Below, piece after piece: positions 1 to 8,014 of a stretch of 64,000 nt of DNA (positions within the stretch are counted from its first letter, which is position 1; every line of letters begins with the position of its first letter). Origin of the DNA: Corynebacterium ulcerans. GTDB lineage: Bacteria; Actinomycetota; Actinomycetes; Mycobacteriales; Mycobacteriaceae. The stretch spans positions 682,001-746,000 of the forward strand of contig NZ_LT906443.1 of NCBI RefSeq assembly GCF_900187135.1, written 5' to 3'. The notes beneath the pieces are model-generated. The model did not search any database. It worked only from the letters and a program-made list of their open reading frames with translations, and was not told the origin of the DNA. A program made the position numbers and the translations under genes.

Positions 1-168
1 TTTGACAAGAAAGCCGTCTTAGACATGCTCAATGAGCATCGTGCAGGAACCAGCGATCATTCTCGTAGGCTATGGACTGTGCTTGCCTTCATGGTGTGGC
101 ATGGAATCTTTATAGAGAACCGAATCGATCCCGGAATCGAGAAAAAGGATTATCCGGTCTACCTCTAG
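1..168 (+). CDS. asnB: Asparagine synthase (glutamine-hydrolysing), C-terminal end only
   Basis: The first 55 codons of the window are open in frame 1 and end at TAG. The translation contains 'RRLWTVLAFMVWH' and ends 'KKDYPVYL', which matches the C-terminus of the actinobacterial class B asparagine synthase (LtsA/AsnB in C. glutamicum, linked there to cell-wall integrity). The enzyme makes asparagine from aspartate, glutamine and ATP. The glutaminase and most of the synthase domain lie outside the window. The next gene, an A-type Fe-S carrier on the opposite strand, is the expected neighbour. Confidence 0.8.
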   Translation, partial: FDKKAVLDMLNEHRAGTSDHSRRLWTVLAFMVWHGIFIENRIDPGIEKKDYPVYL

Positions 169-198
169 CGGTAGAATGGTGGGGCGCCCCTCGCGCCG

Positions 199-247
199 CG
201 GTGGGATTAGACGGTAGTTCATCTAATCCCACCGCCCATTTTTTATT
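199..247 (+). terminator. Intrinsic terminator of asnB
   Basis: A perfect 13-bp inverted repeat (199-211 with 222-234, arm CGGTGGGATTAGA) has a 10-nt loop and is followed by a T-rich run at 239-247. It lies 30 bp after the asnB stop codon. Confidence 0.85.
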
Positions 248-310
248 TCTACCTGGACTTTTCCACTTTCCTAGCCCCGGTGGAATGCGAATACATACGT
301 CCAGCAAAGC

Positions 311-357
311 AAGAAATCCGTCAGATCGTGAACACACCACGAGCTGACGGATTTCTT
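311..357. terminator. Convergent hairpin, probably terminating the erpA-like gene
   Basis: A perfect 14-bp inverted repeat (311-324 with 344-357, arm AAGAAATCCGTCAG) lies between asnB and the convergent Fe-S carrier gene. The arms start with A/T-rich bases, so it can give a U-rich tail on either strand. Confidence 0.65.
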
Positions 358-401
358 ATAGTCGGCTTTTTCTCCCACTAAAAGGGGTATTATGCCAAAA
401 A

Positions 402-749
402 TCAGTTGAATGAGTCTCCACAAGCGCAGGAGCCGCCTGCGTTGGGGTTGTCAATGGTAAAGCCCTGCGACTCAATGGTGTCGGCAAAATCAATGGTTGC
501 TCCGGCAAGATATGGGACCGACATCTTGTCTACGACAAGGCGAACGCCGTCTACAACATCGACCTTATCGCCGTCTAGGTCCCGATCATCGAAGTACAGC
601 TGATAGCGCAGACCTGCACAGCCACCAGGTTGAACTGCAATACGCAGAGACAAATCGGTACGTCCCTCTTGCTCAAGTAGCGCTTTGGCCTTGGCAGCTG
701 CAGCTGTGCTGAGGATAACGCCGGTGTTGGAGGTTGTAGGTGCAGTCAT
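402..749 (-). CDS. erpA: A-type iron-sulfur cluster carrier (ErpA/IscA/HesB family)
   Basis: This is a 115-residue HesB/IscA-like protein that takes an Fe-S cluster from the assembly machinery and passes it to apo-enzymes. The three conserved ligand cysteines are visible: one in 'PGGCAGLRY' and two in the C-terminal 'GGSCACGDSF'. The length is normal for the family. The preferred start is the second ATG (749), because AAGGAG sits 5 nt before it but only 2 nt before the ATG at 752. A plausible client in this window is lipoyl synthase LipA, but that is inference. The gene stands alone, divergent from the DUF3043 gene. Confidence 0.88.
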   Translation of the reverse strand: MTAPTTSNTGVILSTAAAAKAKALLEQEGRTDLSLRIAVQPGGCAGLRYQLYFDDRDLDGDKVDVVDGVRLVVDKMSVPYLAGATIDFADTIESQGFTIDNPNAGGSCACGDSFN

Positions 750-752
750 CAT

Positions 753-1218
753 GTCTCCTTTTCGAGTTCTCCGCCGCTGCGGTTACTCGGTGTCATTCTT
801 TCGTGTTCGTGTAGATGCGTACAGTATCCGCACCATGCGGCAAGCACTGTGCAGCCCTAACAGAACCCACAACAGGTTCCCTTACGTACATAGCCGCGGA
901 TGTCGTCTTCTACAAGAAGCTATAGCCGACAACTATACCCTCTATTGTGAGCGGTTGAGTCTGTCAAGCCCGCATGGAGTTTATTTCCCGACCCGACTGA
1001 CTCCTATAAAAGAACCAAGCATCCTCATGCTTTATTCCCAAGCGTTAAACCTCATAAAGTCAAGGTCTCTCCGCATTCGTTCTCTGGGTAATGCGCGGAC
1101 TGCTATCGCCACTGATATAACCACTAAACCTGGGGTTTTTAACTCTTCATGGATGCCCTACACACAATGGCCGCTTCTGTGTTCCACTTTTATGGCGATA
1201 CCTTGTAGCCTAGTAACC
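753..1218. other. 466-bp divergent intergenic region without a recognised gene
   Basis: This stretch separates the Fe-S carrier (leftward) from the DUF3043 gene (rightward). The DUF3043 reading frame stays open through it, but the translated extension is rich in Ser, Arg and Cys, shows no domain I recognise and lacks a good start with a ribosome-binding site. A short hairpin (AAGCAT/ATGCTT near 1019-1035) and a GGGGTTTTT run near 1133-1140 are visible. Neither is convincing as a terminator. Promoters for both genes must lie here. Confidence 0.4.
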
Positions 1219-1950
1219 GTGAAATTACCTTGGAACAAAGACTCCTCTCAAGATTCTGCCAGTACTGACACTTCCGCACCGGCAGCTACAGCAGCCTCTT
1301 CGACTTCTCATAATTCAGATCTCAGTAGTACTGCGAATCGTTCCAAGGCTTATACACCTAAAAAAGGCCACGCGACGCCTTCTCGCAAACAGGCCCAGTC
1401 TCACCCAGGAACCTTCGAGGCTCGCTTTGGCGCACGTGAAAGTTACGGAGAGTCGCGTAAAAAGCGTAAAGAGCTCAAAGCTTCCATGTCCAAGGAGGAA
1501 TGGAAGGCCTATAAACGCGAACGCGCAGAAGAAGGCAAGCAGCGACGTCGAGAAGCTCAAGCTGCCATGGACCGTGGCGATGAGCGCTATCTCCTACAGC
1601 GCGATCGCGGCGAAGAGCGTCGCTATGTCCGCGATCTCGTAGACTCCAAGCGCTACATCGGCAACTTTGTTATGCCGCTTGCTCTAATTCTTCTTGTCAT
1701 TCTCTTTATCGGACGATGGGTGCCGGAATTCGCTAGTGCGATGTCCTTTGTAGCACTCATCTTCATCGCTGCCTTTGCCATCGAGGCTATCGTGCTCGGT
1801 AGAAAAACAGCCCGTGCGGTACGCGAGCGCTTCCCCGATACCTCTGAATCAGGATTTGCTATCGGCGCTTATGCATACGGTCGTGTAACTCAGCCGCGAC
1901 GCTGGCGCACACCAAAGCCACAAGTCAACATCGGTGACACGGTGGCGTAG
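1219..1950 (+). CDS. DUF3043 family membrane protein
   Basis: This 243-residue protein of unknown function is conserved in actinobacteria. From the GTG at 1219 it starts 'MKLPWNKDSS', followed by a low-complexity Ser/Thr/Ala segment, a strongly basic charged helix (about residues 60-150, with 'RKKRKELK' and 'RDRGEERRYVRDLVDSK') and two transmembrane helices (about residues 153-195). A short basic tail follows. The charged 'RRYVRDLVDSKRYIGN' stretch before the membrane segments is typical of the family. The start is chosen by family length; the frame is open further upstream and no clear ribosome-binding site is seen. The cobU frame overlaps its end, so the two are probably co-transcribed. Confidence 0.8.
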   Translation: MKLPWNKDSSQDSASTDTSAPAATAASSTSHNSDLSSTANRSKAYTPKKGHATPSRKQAQSHPGTFEARFGARESYGESRKKRKELKASMSKEEWKAYKRERAEEGKQRRREAQAAMDRGDERYLLQRDRGEERRYVRDLVDSKRYIGNFVMPLALILLVILFIGRWVPEFASAMSFVALIFIAAFAIEAIVLGRKTARAVRERFPDTSESGFAIGAYAYGRVTQPRRWRTPKPQVNIGDTVA

Positions 1951-2509
1951 TTCTGTGCGTACTTTGGTTTTGGGAGGAGCCCGTTCCGGCAAGTCTGCTT
2001 TTGCGGAGTCACTTGTGGGGGCGGGCTCTTGCCGTTATGTAGCAACGGCTCGCCCCTATGGTGATGACAACTTTGATGCGGACTTCCAACGCCGCATTTC
2101 TCAACATATACAGCGGCGCCCAGAGTACTGGGTCACAGAGGATCGCGCGGACCTATGCGAGGTTCTCTCCCCCGCATATCTGCGGCAGCACACAGAGCAT
2201 TCTTTGCTTGTCGACGACCTCGGCACATGGCTTACGCACCTCATTGATACTAAAAACGCCTGGGATTCCCCTGCTGGTAGCACTTCTTTGGAATCAATGC
2301 GTCTCGCAGATTTACTCCGGGTCTTCCCCACTGACCGTGACGTGGTTCTTGTCACTCCTGAGGTGGGAATGGGGATTATCCCCGAGCACCATTCAGCCAG
2401 GTTATTCCGTGATGAGATAGGGACGCTTAATCACATGATTGCGGATGTCTGCGATCGAGTGTTCCTTGTTATAGCCGGACAACCGTTACAGTTAAAAAGC
2501 GTTCTTTGA
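1934..2509 (+). CDS. cobU: Adenosylcobinamide kinase / adenosylcobinamide-phosphate guanylyltransferase
   Basis: CobU phosphorylates adenosylcobinamide and then transfers GMP to it, the activation step of the cobalamin nucleotide loop. The N-terminal P-loop 'GGARSGKS' is clear, and 'RYVATARPYGD' and 'LVDDLGTWLTHL' match the family's second and third motifs. Two in-frame GTG codons compete: 1934, overlapping the DUF3043 stop by 17 bp, and 1955, which gives the more typical N-terminus 'MRTLVLGG'. At about 185-191 residues the length is normal. It heads the cobU-cobT-cobS cluster. Confidence 0.9.
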   Translation: MTRWRSSVRTLVLGGARSGKSAFAESLVGAGSCRYVATARPYGDDNFDADFQRRISQHIQRRPEYWVTEDRADLCEVLSPAYLRQHTEHSLLVDDLGTWLTHLIDTKNAWDSPAGSTSLESMRLADLLRVFPTDRDVVLVTPEVGMGIIPEHHSARLFRDEIGTLNHMIADVCDRVFLVIAGQPLQLKSVL

Positions 2510-2556
2510 CGTTACGTACTACATCGCGATAGCCACACACATGGGAGTGCAACAAC

Positions 2557-3621
2557 ATGCAGCCATCCGATTTCTTTCCCAAGATCGATGCCCCAAGTTC
2601 CGAGATAGCGGATCAAGCACGAGCTTTTCAGCTCACGCTTACTAAGCCAACTGGTTCGCTATCACGCTTGGAAGATCTTGGAGTATGGCTCAGCTCCTGC
2701 CAGGGGCAGGTTCCTCCTAAAAAAATCGTACGCCCCCGTTTAGTGGTCTTTGCTGGCGACCACGGTGTCGCCACTAATAATGTCTCCCCCTACCCCATCG
2801 AAGTGTCAATCCAAATGGCGGAGAATATTCGCAATGGCGGTGCCGGAATCAACGCAGTGGCGCATTCTTCTGGCATCGGCATACGCGTTGCCGATATTTC
2901 TTTAAACCACGATGTTTGGGGCGATGAAAGGGTGTCACGTTCTTGCGGGTCTATTGACCGGGAGGACGCGATGACACAAGAGCAGCTGATACGCGCCATT
3001 GAGATAGGAAAGCGCATCGCGGATCAGGAAGTCGATTCCGGCGCAGACGTTCTTATGGCAGGAGACCTCGGCATTGGAAATACCACGCCTTCCGCCGTGA
3101 TCATCGGGCTATTAGCTAATCAAGAACCCGTGGTAGTCACCGGCCGAGGCTCAGGCGTTGATGATGAAGGTTGGAAGAGAAAAGTCTCGGCCGTACGCGA
3201 TGCGATGTTCCGTGCCCGAGACTTACGCTATACCCCGCTGCTCATGATGCAAAAAGTTACTTCGCCTGAGCTGGTAGCTATGGGTGCCTTCATCGCGCAG
3301 GCTGCTGTACGCCGTACACCCGTGCTTCTCGACGGCGTCGTGGTCACCGCCGCAGCTATGCTTGCGGAACAGCTTGCCCCCGGTGCCAGAAGATGGATGC
3401 AAGCGGGACATCTCTCGGCCGAGCCGGCGCATCGCTTTGCCCTTAACTATTTAGGGCTTGAACCACTCCTGACCTTGGGCCTGCGACTAGGAGAAGGTTC
3501 CGGAGCCGCTGCGGCTTTCCCGCTGCTTCGCATCAGCGCAGACATTATGAATGACATGGCTAATTTTGACAGCGCTGGGGTCTCCGGGGCAGACGCTGTT
3601 CCCACCAACCGTATGGGTTAG
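2557..3621 (+). CDS. cobT: Nicotinate-nucleotide--dimethylbenzimidazole phosphoribosyltransferase
   Basis: CobT makes alpha-ribazole phosphate, the lower-ligand nucleotide of cobalamin, from dimethylbenzimidazole and nicotinate mononucleotide. The 354-residue protein has the family's 'VFAGDHGV' motif near residue 70, the 'GDLGIGNTTPSA' glycine-rich motif near 170 and the C-terminal 'GEGSGAAAAFPLL' segment that carries the catalytic Glu. It starts at an ATG after a GGGAG element and lies 47 bp downstream of cobU. Confidence 0.95.
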   Translation: MQPSDFFPKIDAPSSEIADQARAFQLTLTKPTGSLSRLEDLGVWLSSCQGQVPPKKIVRPRLVVFAGDHGVATNNVSPYPIEVSIQMAENIRNGGAGINAVAHSSGIGIRVADISLNHDVWGDERVSRSCGSIDREDAMTQEQLIRAIEIGKRIADQEVDSGADVLMAGDLGIGNTTPSAVIIGLLANQEPVVVTGRGSGVDDEGWKRKVSAVRDAMFRARDLRYTPLLMMQKVTSPELVAMGAFIAQAAVRRTPVLLDGVVVTAAAMLAEQLAPGARRWMQAGHLSAEPAHRFALNYLGLEPLLTLGLRLGEGSGAAAAFPLLRISADIMNDMANFDSAGVSGADAVPTNRMG

Positions 3622-3717
3622 TACACGGCTCAAGGCCCTTGAAGCCTGTGGTCATTGGTTCCTGCCAGCCTAAGTATTCAGTGTGCACCCCCTCGCATAG
3701 AAAGTTGGTTTCTCACG

Positions 3718-4539
3718 ATGTCGGGCAAAGTCGGATTTGTGGAAGGCGAACATCGTCCTGCGATTATCGAGGGCCCACTCACTGCCTTAAGCTGGCTCAC
3801 CATTCTGCCAGTTCGGGGAGCCACAGCCTTTGATCGTGTCACCGGTGGACGGGTGTTGGCCTCAGTCCCCCTCATCGGTATTTTGCTCGGGACGCTTGGC
3901 ACTGTGTTGGCGGGACTGGGCGTTTACTTCCACATCACGCCTTTTTTGATCGCAGTTGTGATTGTTTGCTTCTGGGAACTTTTCACCCGGTTCATGCACC
4001 TTGATGGACTTGCAGACGTGGCCGATGCCTTGGGTAGCTACGCACCTCCTGAGAGAGCTAGGGAAATTATTGCGGACCCAACCACCGGGCTTATCGGGAT
4101 GGGCGCTGCTTTTATCTCACTCATGCTTCAGATCGCAAGCTTTGACACCCTCATCGAACAAAATTATTGGTGGATGATTTTCTTTGCACCGATGATCGGC
4201 AGGCTATGCGCAATCTTTGGCGCGCATTCCTCTCTAAAGCCGATGCAACCAACTGGTTTTGGTGCCATGATGATCGGCACAGTTACTACCGCCACGATAG
4301 CGGTATGGTTCAGCATTATTTTTACGGCTTCCGTGTCCATCCCGCTGCTTGTAGGAACCCCCGCTATAGCCATAATTGTCATCATCGCCCTCCTACTCAG
4401 CATCGGTATTGCTGTGCTAGAGATCAGACATTGCAGTCGGCGTTTTGAGGGGATGAACGGAGACACCACCGGCTTTATTATGCACTCTTGTACAGCTGCG
4501 TCAGCAGTTCTCTTAGCTATCGGGACATGCGTCGTCTAA
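3718..4539 (+). CDS. cobS: Adenosylcobinamide-GDP ribazoletransferase (cobalamin synthase)
   Basis: This 273-residue polytopic membrane enzyme joins adenosylcobinamide-GDP and alpha-ribazole(-phosphate), the last step of nucleotide-loop assembly. The 'LTALSWLTILPVRG' N-terminus and the Asp-rich 'HLDGLADVADALGS' motif are family signatures, and several hydrophobic helices follow. The ATG at 3718 is chosen because upstream codons in this frame (to a TTG at 3655) give no family-like sequence. It is the third gene of the cobU-cobT-cobS cluster. Confidence 0.92.
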   Translation: MSGKVGFVEGEHRPAIIEGPLTALSWLTILPVRGATAFDRVTGGRVLASVPLIGILLGTLGTVLAGLGVYFHITPFLIAVVIVCFWELFTRFMHLDGLADVADALGSYAPPERAREIIADPTTGLIGMGAAFISLMLQIASFDTLIEQNYWWMIFFAPMIGRLCAIFGAHSSLKPMQPTGFGAMMIGTVTTATIAVWFSIIFTASVSIPLLVGTPAIAIIVIIALLLSIGIAVLEIRHCSRRFEGMNGDTTGFIMHSCTAASAVLLAIGTCVV

Positions 4540-4590
4540 GTACCTTCATGAGACCTCTTGCATCCCCAGCTTTCTTTAACGGAAATACGT

Positions 4591-4632
4591 AAGCCATAAG
4601 CCAACGCTTTTCTCTACCGTGGCTTATGGCTT
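4591..4632. terminator. Convergent stem-loop between cobS and ilvE
   Basis: A perfect 13-bp inverted repeat (4591-4603 with 4620-4632, arm AAGCCATAAGCCA) sits between two convergent genes. The right arm runs into further copies of the GGCTTAT unit. There is no good T-run on either strand, so termination is inferred mainly from position. Confidence 0.55.
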
Positions 4633-4653
4633 ATGGCTTATGCGTCCATCGAT

Positions 4654-5754
4654 TTATATCAGGGTGCGCATCCACTCATGGGGGTCGTCCACCGTGCCAC
4701 GCTGAATGCCTGTGAGTATGTCACGTAGCTTCATGGTGATATCACCAGCGACATTATGGTTGACTTCAAAGTCACCATGGTTTGACTTAACAAAGCCCAC
4801 GGGAGTGATCACCGCAGCAGTGCCGCAAGCAAAAGCCTCTCGCATGGAGCCGTTTGTGGCCGTTTCCTGCCATTCTTCCGTAGAGATAAGACGCTCTTCT
4901 GTGGTGTATCCCAGGTCACGAGCGATCTGTAGGAGGGAATCACGTGTGATTCCCGGCAAAAGAGAGCCAGAGAGCTGGGGGGTAACGATGTGGGGCGCGG
5001 ATTCCTCACCCATAACAAAGAAGAGGTTCATACCGCCCATCTCCTCGATATAACGATGTTCGTGAGCATCCAGCCACACCACTTGGTCACAACCTTTATC
5101 TGCAGCCTGAGCTTGGGCCACCAAGGATGCCGCATAGTTGCCCGCGAACTTTGCAGCGCCCGTGCCCCCGGGACACGCACGAACATAGTCCTCGGAGAGC
5201 CACACCGATACCGGTTTAATGCCTCCCGAAAAATACGCGCCAGCAGGTGAAGCAATCACCACGTAGCGATACGAGCTAGAAGGATGCACCCCGAGCGTCG
5301 CCTCGGTAGCGATCATAAACGGGCGCAGGTACAACGCTTCCTCGCCTCCGGCTGCTGGTACCCAGTTCTGATCAATGTCTACGAGCTGACGCAGCGACTC
5401 AACAAACACCTCCGTGGGGAGTTCTGGCATAGCCATGCGCTCTGCAGAACGCTGGAATCGAACAGCGTTAGCCTCCGGCCTGAAGGTCTTAATCGTGCCA
5501 TCGGCATGACGGTACGCTTTGATGCCCTCAAAAATCGCCTGACCGTAATGCAAGACGCTAGTGGCAGGATCGAGAGTAAGCGGCGCATAAGGAACGACCT
5601 GTGCGTCATGCCACCCCTGATCGGCGTCCCAATCAATGGTCACCATGTGATCGGTGAAGTGCTTACCAAAACCTGGATTAGCAAGGATATCCGCAAGTTC
5701 TTCGGCGGAAGTCGGAGATTCGGTTTTATGGATGCTGAAGTTGAGAGACGTCAT
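4654..5754 (-). CDS. ilvE: Branched-chain amino acid aminotransferase
   Basis: This PLP-dependent class IV aminotransferase performs the last step of valine, leucine and isoleucine synthesis and the first step of their breakdown. The PLP lysine is in '[15 protein letters not shown]', and the '[10 protein letters not shown]' phosphate-binding segment is near the C-terminus. The preferred start is the ATG giving '[10 protein letters not shown]' (366 residues); five more codons are open upstream. No strong ribosome-binding site precedes it. It is divergent from pepA and occupies the same place as in C. glutamicum. Confidence 0.95.
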   Translation of the reverse strand: MTSLNFSIHKTESPTSAEELADILANPGFGKHFTDHMVTIDWDADQGWHDAQVVPYAPLTLDPATSVLHYGQAIFEGIKAYRHADGTIKTFRPEANAVRFQRSAERMAMPELPTEVFVESLRQLVDIDQNWVPAAGGEEALYLRPFMIATEATLGVHPSSSYRYVVIASPAGAYFSGGIKPVSVWLSEDYVRACPGGTGAAKFAGNYAASLVAQAQAADKGCDQVVWLDAHEHRYIEEMGGMNLFFVMGEESAPHIVTPQLSGSLLPGITRDSLLQIARDLGYTTEERLISTEEWQETATNGSMREAFACGTAAVITPVGFVKSNHGDFEVNHNVAGDITMKLRDILTGIQRGTVDDPHEWMRTLI

Positions 5755-5862
5755 GACCCAAAGGTACACCCCACATTGATCTGCTCAATTGGATAGTCTG
5801 ATAAATAACGTTTTCCACGCGGTCTTAAAGGCCTCGTTACCAACTTTTGGAGGTACTAAACT

Positions 5863-7380
5863 TTGAGCACTCAGTTTTCACTTGCATCTCGTGGCTCTGC
5901 GACAGAACTTGCGCTCGCCAAGAAGCTTCCCGACGACACAACTGCCCTTGTAGTTGCACTCTTCGCCGGCGAGGATGGACTGGAGTTTGCTGCGACCGGG
6001 CTTTTTGATGATGATTTAGAAGTAGCAATCTGGGAGCTCTTTAGCGCTGTTGGTGCAACCGGAAAGGCTGGAGAAGTCCATCGCGTCCCTTCTATCGAGG
6101 GTATTGAAGTGGACTTCATCGTCGGTGTCGGGCTTGGAGACAACGACAAGCTCGATGACGAGGCTCTGCGCCGTGCCGCTGGCACCGCAGCTCGTTCCTT
6201 GGTCGGAGTGGACTCCGTAGCAACGACTCTCGGGGCTTTTGGCCTGCGTGCAGCCGTGGAAGGTTTTGCGCTGGGTGCTTATGACTACAAGGGCATCCGT
6301 TCTGAGTCCGCAGAAGCTGTCGCCGCCAAGAAACCGGTAGGCAAGGTTACCTTCTTGTCACTGGGTGATAAGAAAACCGCCAAGACAGAATTCCAGGCCG
6401 CGCAGATCACAGCAGAATCCGTTATGTTCGCCCGTGATTTGGTCAACGCACCGTCCTCTCACCTCTACCCCGAGTCCTACGCTGAGATCATCAAGAAGGA
6501 AGCAGAAGGCCACGGCATCGACGTGGAGATCCTCGATGAAAAGAAACTCGAAAAATTAGGCTTCGGAGGCATCCTTGCAGTCGGCAACGGTTCCGCACGC
6601 AAACCGCGCCTTGTACGACTCACCTGGAATCCCAAGAAAGCCAAGAAGAGCGTTGCGCTGGTGGGAAAGGGAATCACCTTTGACACCGGTGGAATTTCGC
6701 TCAAGCCTGGTGCTGGCATGGATGACATGATCTCCGACATGGGCGGTTCCGCTGCAGTCGTGGCAACCGTCATCGGCGCAGCCCGCCTAGACCTCAAGGT
6801 GAAGATCACAGCGACGATCCCACTCGCAGAAAATATGCCCAGCGGGGATGCTTACCGACCAGGCGACGTTATCACCCATTACGGCGGAATTACCTCGGAG
6901 ATACTCAACACCGATGCAGAGGGCCGTCTTGTGCTTTCCGATGCCATCGCGAGGGCATGCGAGGACAAACCCGACTACCTGATCGATACTGCGACGCTCA
7001 CCGGCGCACAACTGGTGGCTCTTGGCGACCGCACGGCTGGTGTCATGGGCTCTGATGCTTTCCGTGACCGCATCGCAGAAATCGGTCGTTCCGTCGGCGA
7101 GCAGGCCTGGGCGATGCCACTTCCAGAAGAACTCGGCGAAGCAATTAAGTCCCCCGTTGCAGATATTCGCAACATCACCAAGTCACGCTCTGGCGGCATG
7201 CTAGCCGCCGGATGGTACCTCAGTCATTTTGTTGCAGAAGGTATCGACTGGGCCCACGTAGACATTGCCGGCCCGGCATACAACAGCGCAGGGGTGTATG
7301 GCTATACCCCCAAGCGTGCAACAGGTGTACCAGTGCGCACCTTCCTAGCGGCTCTGACAGAGATTTCCGAGGAAAAGTAG
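5863..7380 (+). CDS. pepA: Leucyl aminopeptidase (M17 family)
   Basis: This 505-residue two-metal M17 aminopeptidase removes N-terminal residues from peptides in the cytoplasm. The metal and catalytic motifs are intact: 'VGKGITFDTGGISLKPG' (Lys and Asp ligands), 'MGGSAAV' and 'NTDAEGRLVLSDA' (Asp/Glu ligands and catalytic Arg). The start is a TTG at 5863, supported by GGAGG at 5849-5853. It corresponds to mycobacterial pepB (Rv2213). Confidence 0.95.
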   Translation: MSTQFSLASRGSATELALAKKLPDDTTALVVALFAGEDGLEFAATGLFDDDLEVAIWELFSAVGATGKAGEVHRVPSIEGIEVDFIVGVGLGDNDKLDDEALRRAAGTAARSLVGVDSVATTLGAFGLRAAVEGFALGAYDYKGIRSESAEAVAAKKPVGKVTFLSLGDKKTAKTEFQAAQITAESVMFARDLVNAPSSHLYPESYAEIIKKEAEGHGIDVEILDEKKLEKLGFGGILAVGNGSARKPRLVRLTWNPKKAKKSVALVGKGITFDTGGISLKPGAGMDDMISDMGGSAAVVATVIGAARLDLKVKITATIPLAENMPSGDAYRPGDVITHYGGITSEILNTDAEGRLVLSDAIARACEDKPDYLIDTATLTGAQLVALGDRTAGVMGSDAFRDRIAEIGRSVGEQAWAMPLPEELGEAIKSPVADIRNITKSRSGGMLAAGWYLSHFVAEGIDWAHVDIAGPAYNSAGVYGYTPKRATGVPVRTFLAALTEISEEK

Positions 7381-7390
7381 CTCACATATT

Positions 7391-7436
7391 CCGCTGATGG
7401 TCGAGGCAGTCGCCTGGCCGTCAGCGGTTTTTTCTT
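7391..7436 (+). terminator. Intrinsic terminator of pepA
   Basis: A 7-bp stem (CCGCTGA at 7391-7397 with TCAGCGG at 7421-7427) closes a loop that itself contains further complementary G/C bases, and a run of six T follows. It begins 11 bp after the pepA stop. Confidence 0.8.
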
Positions 7437-7491
7437 CCTTTGAACAGTGGATTCTTGGGCTCAAGAGGGGGCGTCGACACGCTATAAACGG

Positions 7492-7887
7492 CTAAGCCTT
7501 GGTGTCGTTGTCTTTTTCAAACTGTGCGCGTCTGAGGCGTTGTTCTTCGCGTTTACGTAAAATCCTGTCACGCTCGATTTTTTCCCGCATTCTTTGCGGA
7601 TATCCGGTCTCTTCTACGTCATAGACGGGAATTCCTAATTCTTTTGCTACGACGTCGATACCTTTAGGGCCACCAATCCTACGTCGAGTGAAATCGCCCG
7701 TGATATCCACAAGCACTATCGACATCTCGTTGACGATGGTTTCAGGCTCAACGAAACCCTCAACCACTGCGCGCGACTCGCTCCACTGTTTAAGGTAGAG
7801 CAAATCTTTTTCGCGAACAGTATCGCCCGGTCCTCGAGGCGGTTTGATGTTAGATCTGGGGGTCTTTCGTCCGAAAAAATTGAACAC
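7492..7887 (-). CDS. Conserved actinobacterial protein of unknown function
   Basis: This small protein has a mixed alpha/beta middle ('NEMSIVLVDITGDFTRRRIGGPKGIDVVAKELG' region) and a highly charged C-terminal helix. I do not recognise a catalytic motif, and no membrane segment is seen. I place the start at the GTG at 7887 (131 residues, 'MFNFFGRK'); a TTG at 7908 in the same frame is the alternative, and neither has a good ribosome-binding site. It lies between pepA and the E2 gene and is transcribed divergently from the latter, as in C. glutamicum. Confidence 0.7.
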   Translation of the reverse strand: MFNFFGRKTPRSNIKPPRGPGDTVREKDLLYLKQWSESRAVVEGFVEPETIVNEMSIVLVDITGDFTRRRIGGPKGIDVVAKELGIPVYDVEETGYPQRMREKIERDRILRKREEQRLRRAQFEKDNDTKA

Positions 7888-8014
7888 AGAAGTTAATTGT
7901 AGGGGCAAAATCTACAGAGAATTCCCCCTTAACATCACATCTGTTTGGGTTAGGCGGTACGCTCGTTAGGTATTAGCTTTTTGATCTACACGACTTTCGA
8001 GGAGTCTAAACATT

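Noticed and set aside
685..1218. Upstream extension of the DUF3043 frame
   Set aside because: It overlaps the start of the Fe-S carrier gene, lacks a supported start and reads unlike any family N-terminus.
1951..2000. Cobalamin riboswitch before cobU
   Set aside because: cobU overlaps the preceding gene, so there is no room, and no B12-box-like sequence is present.
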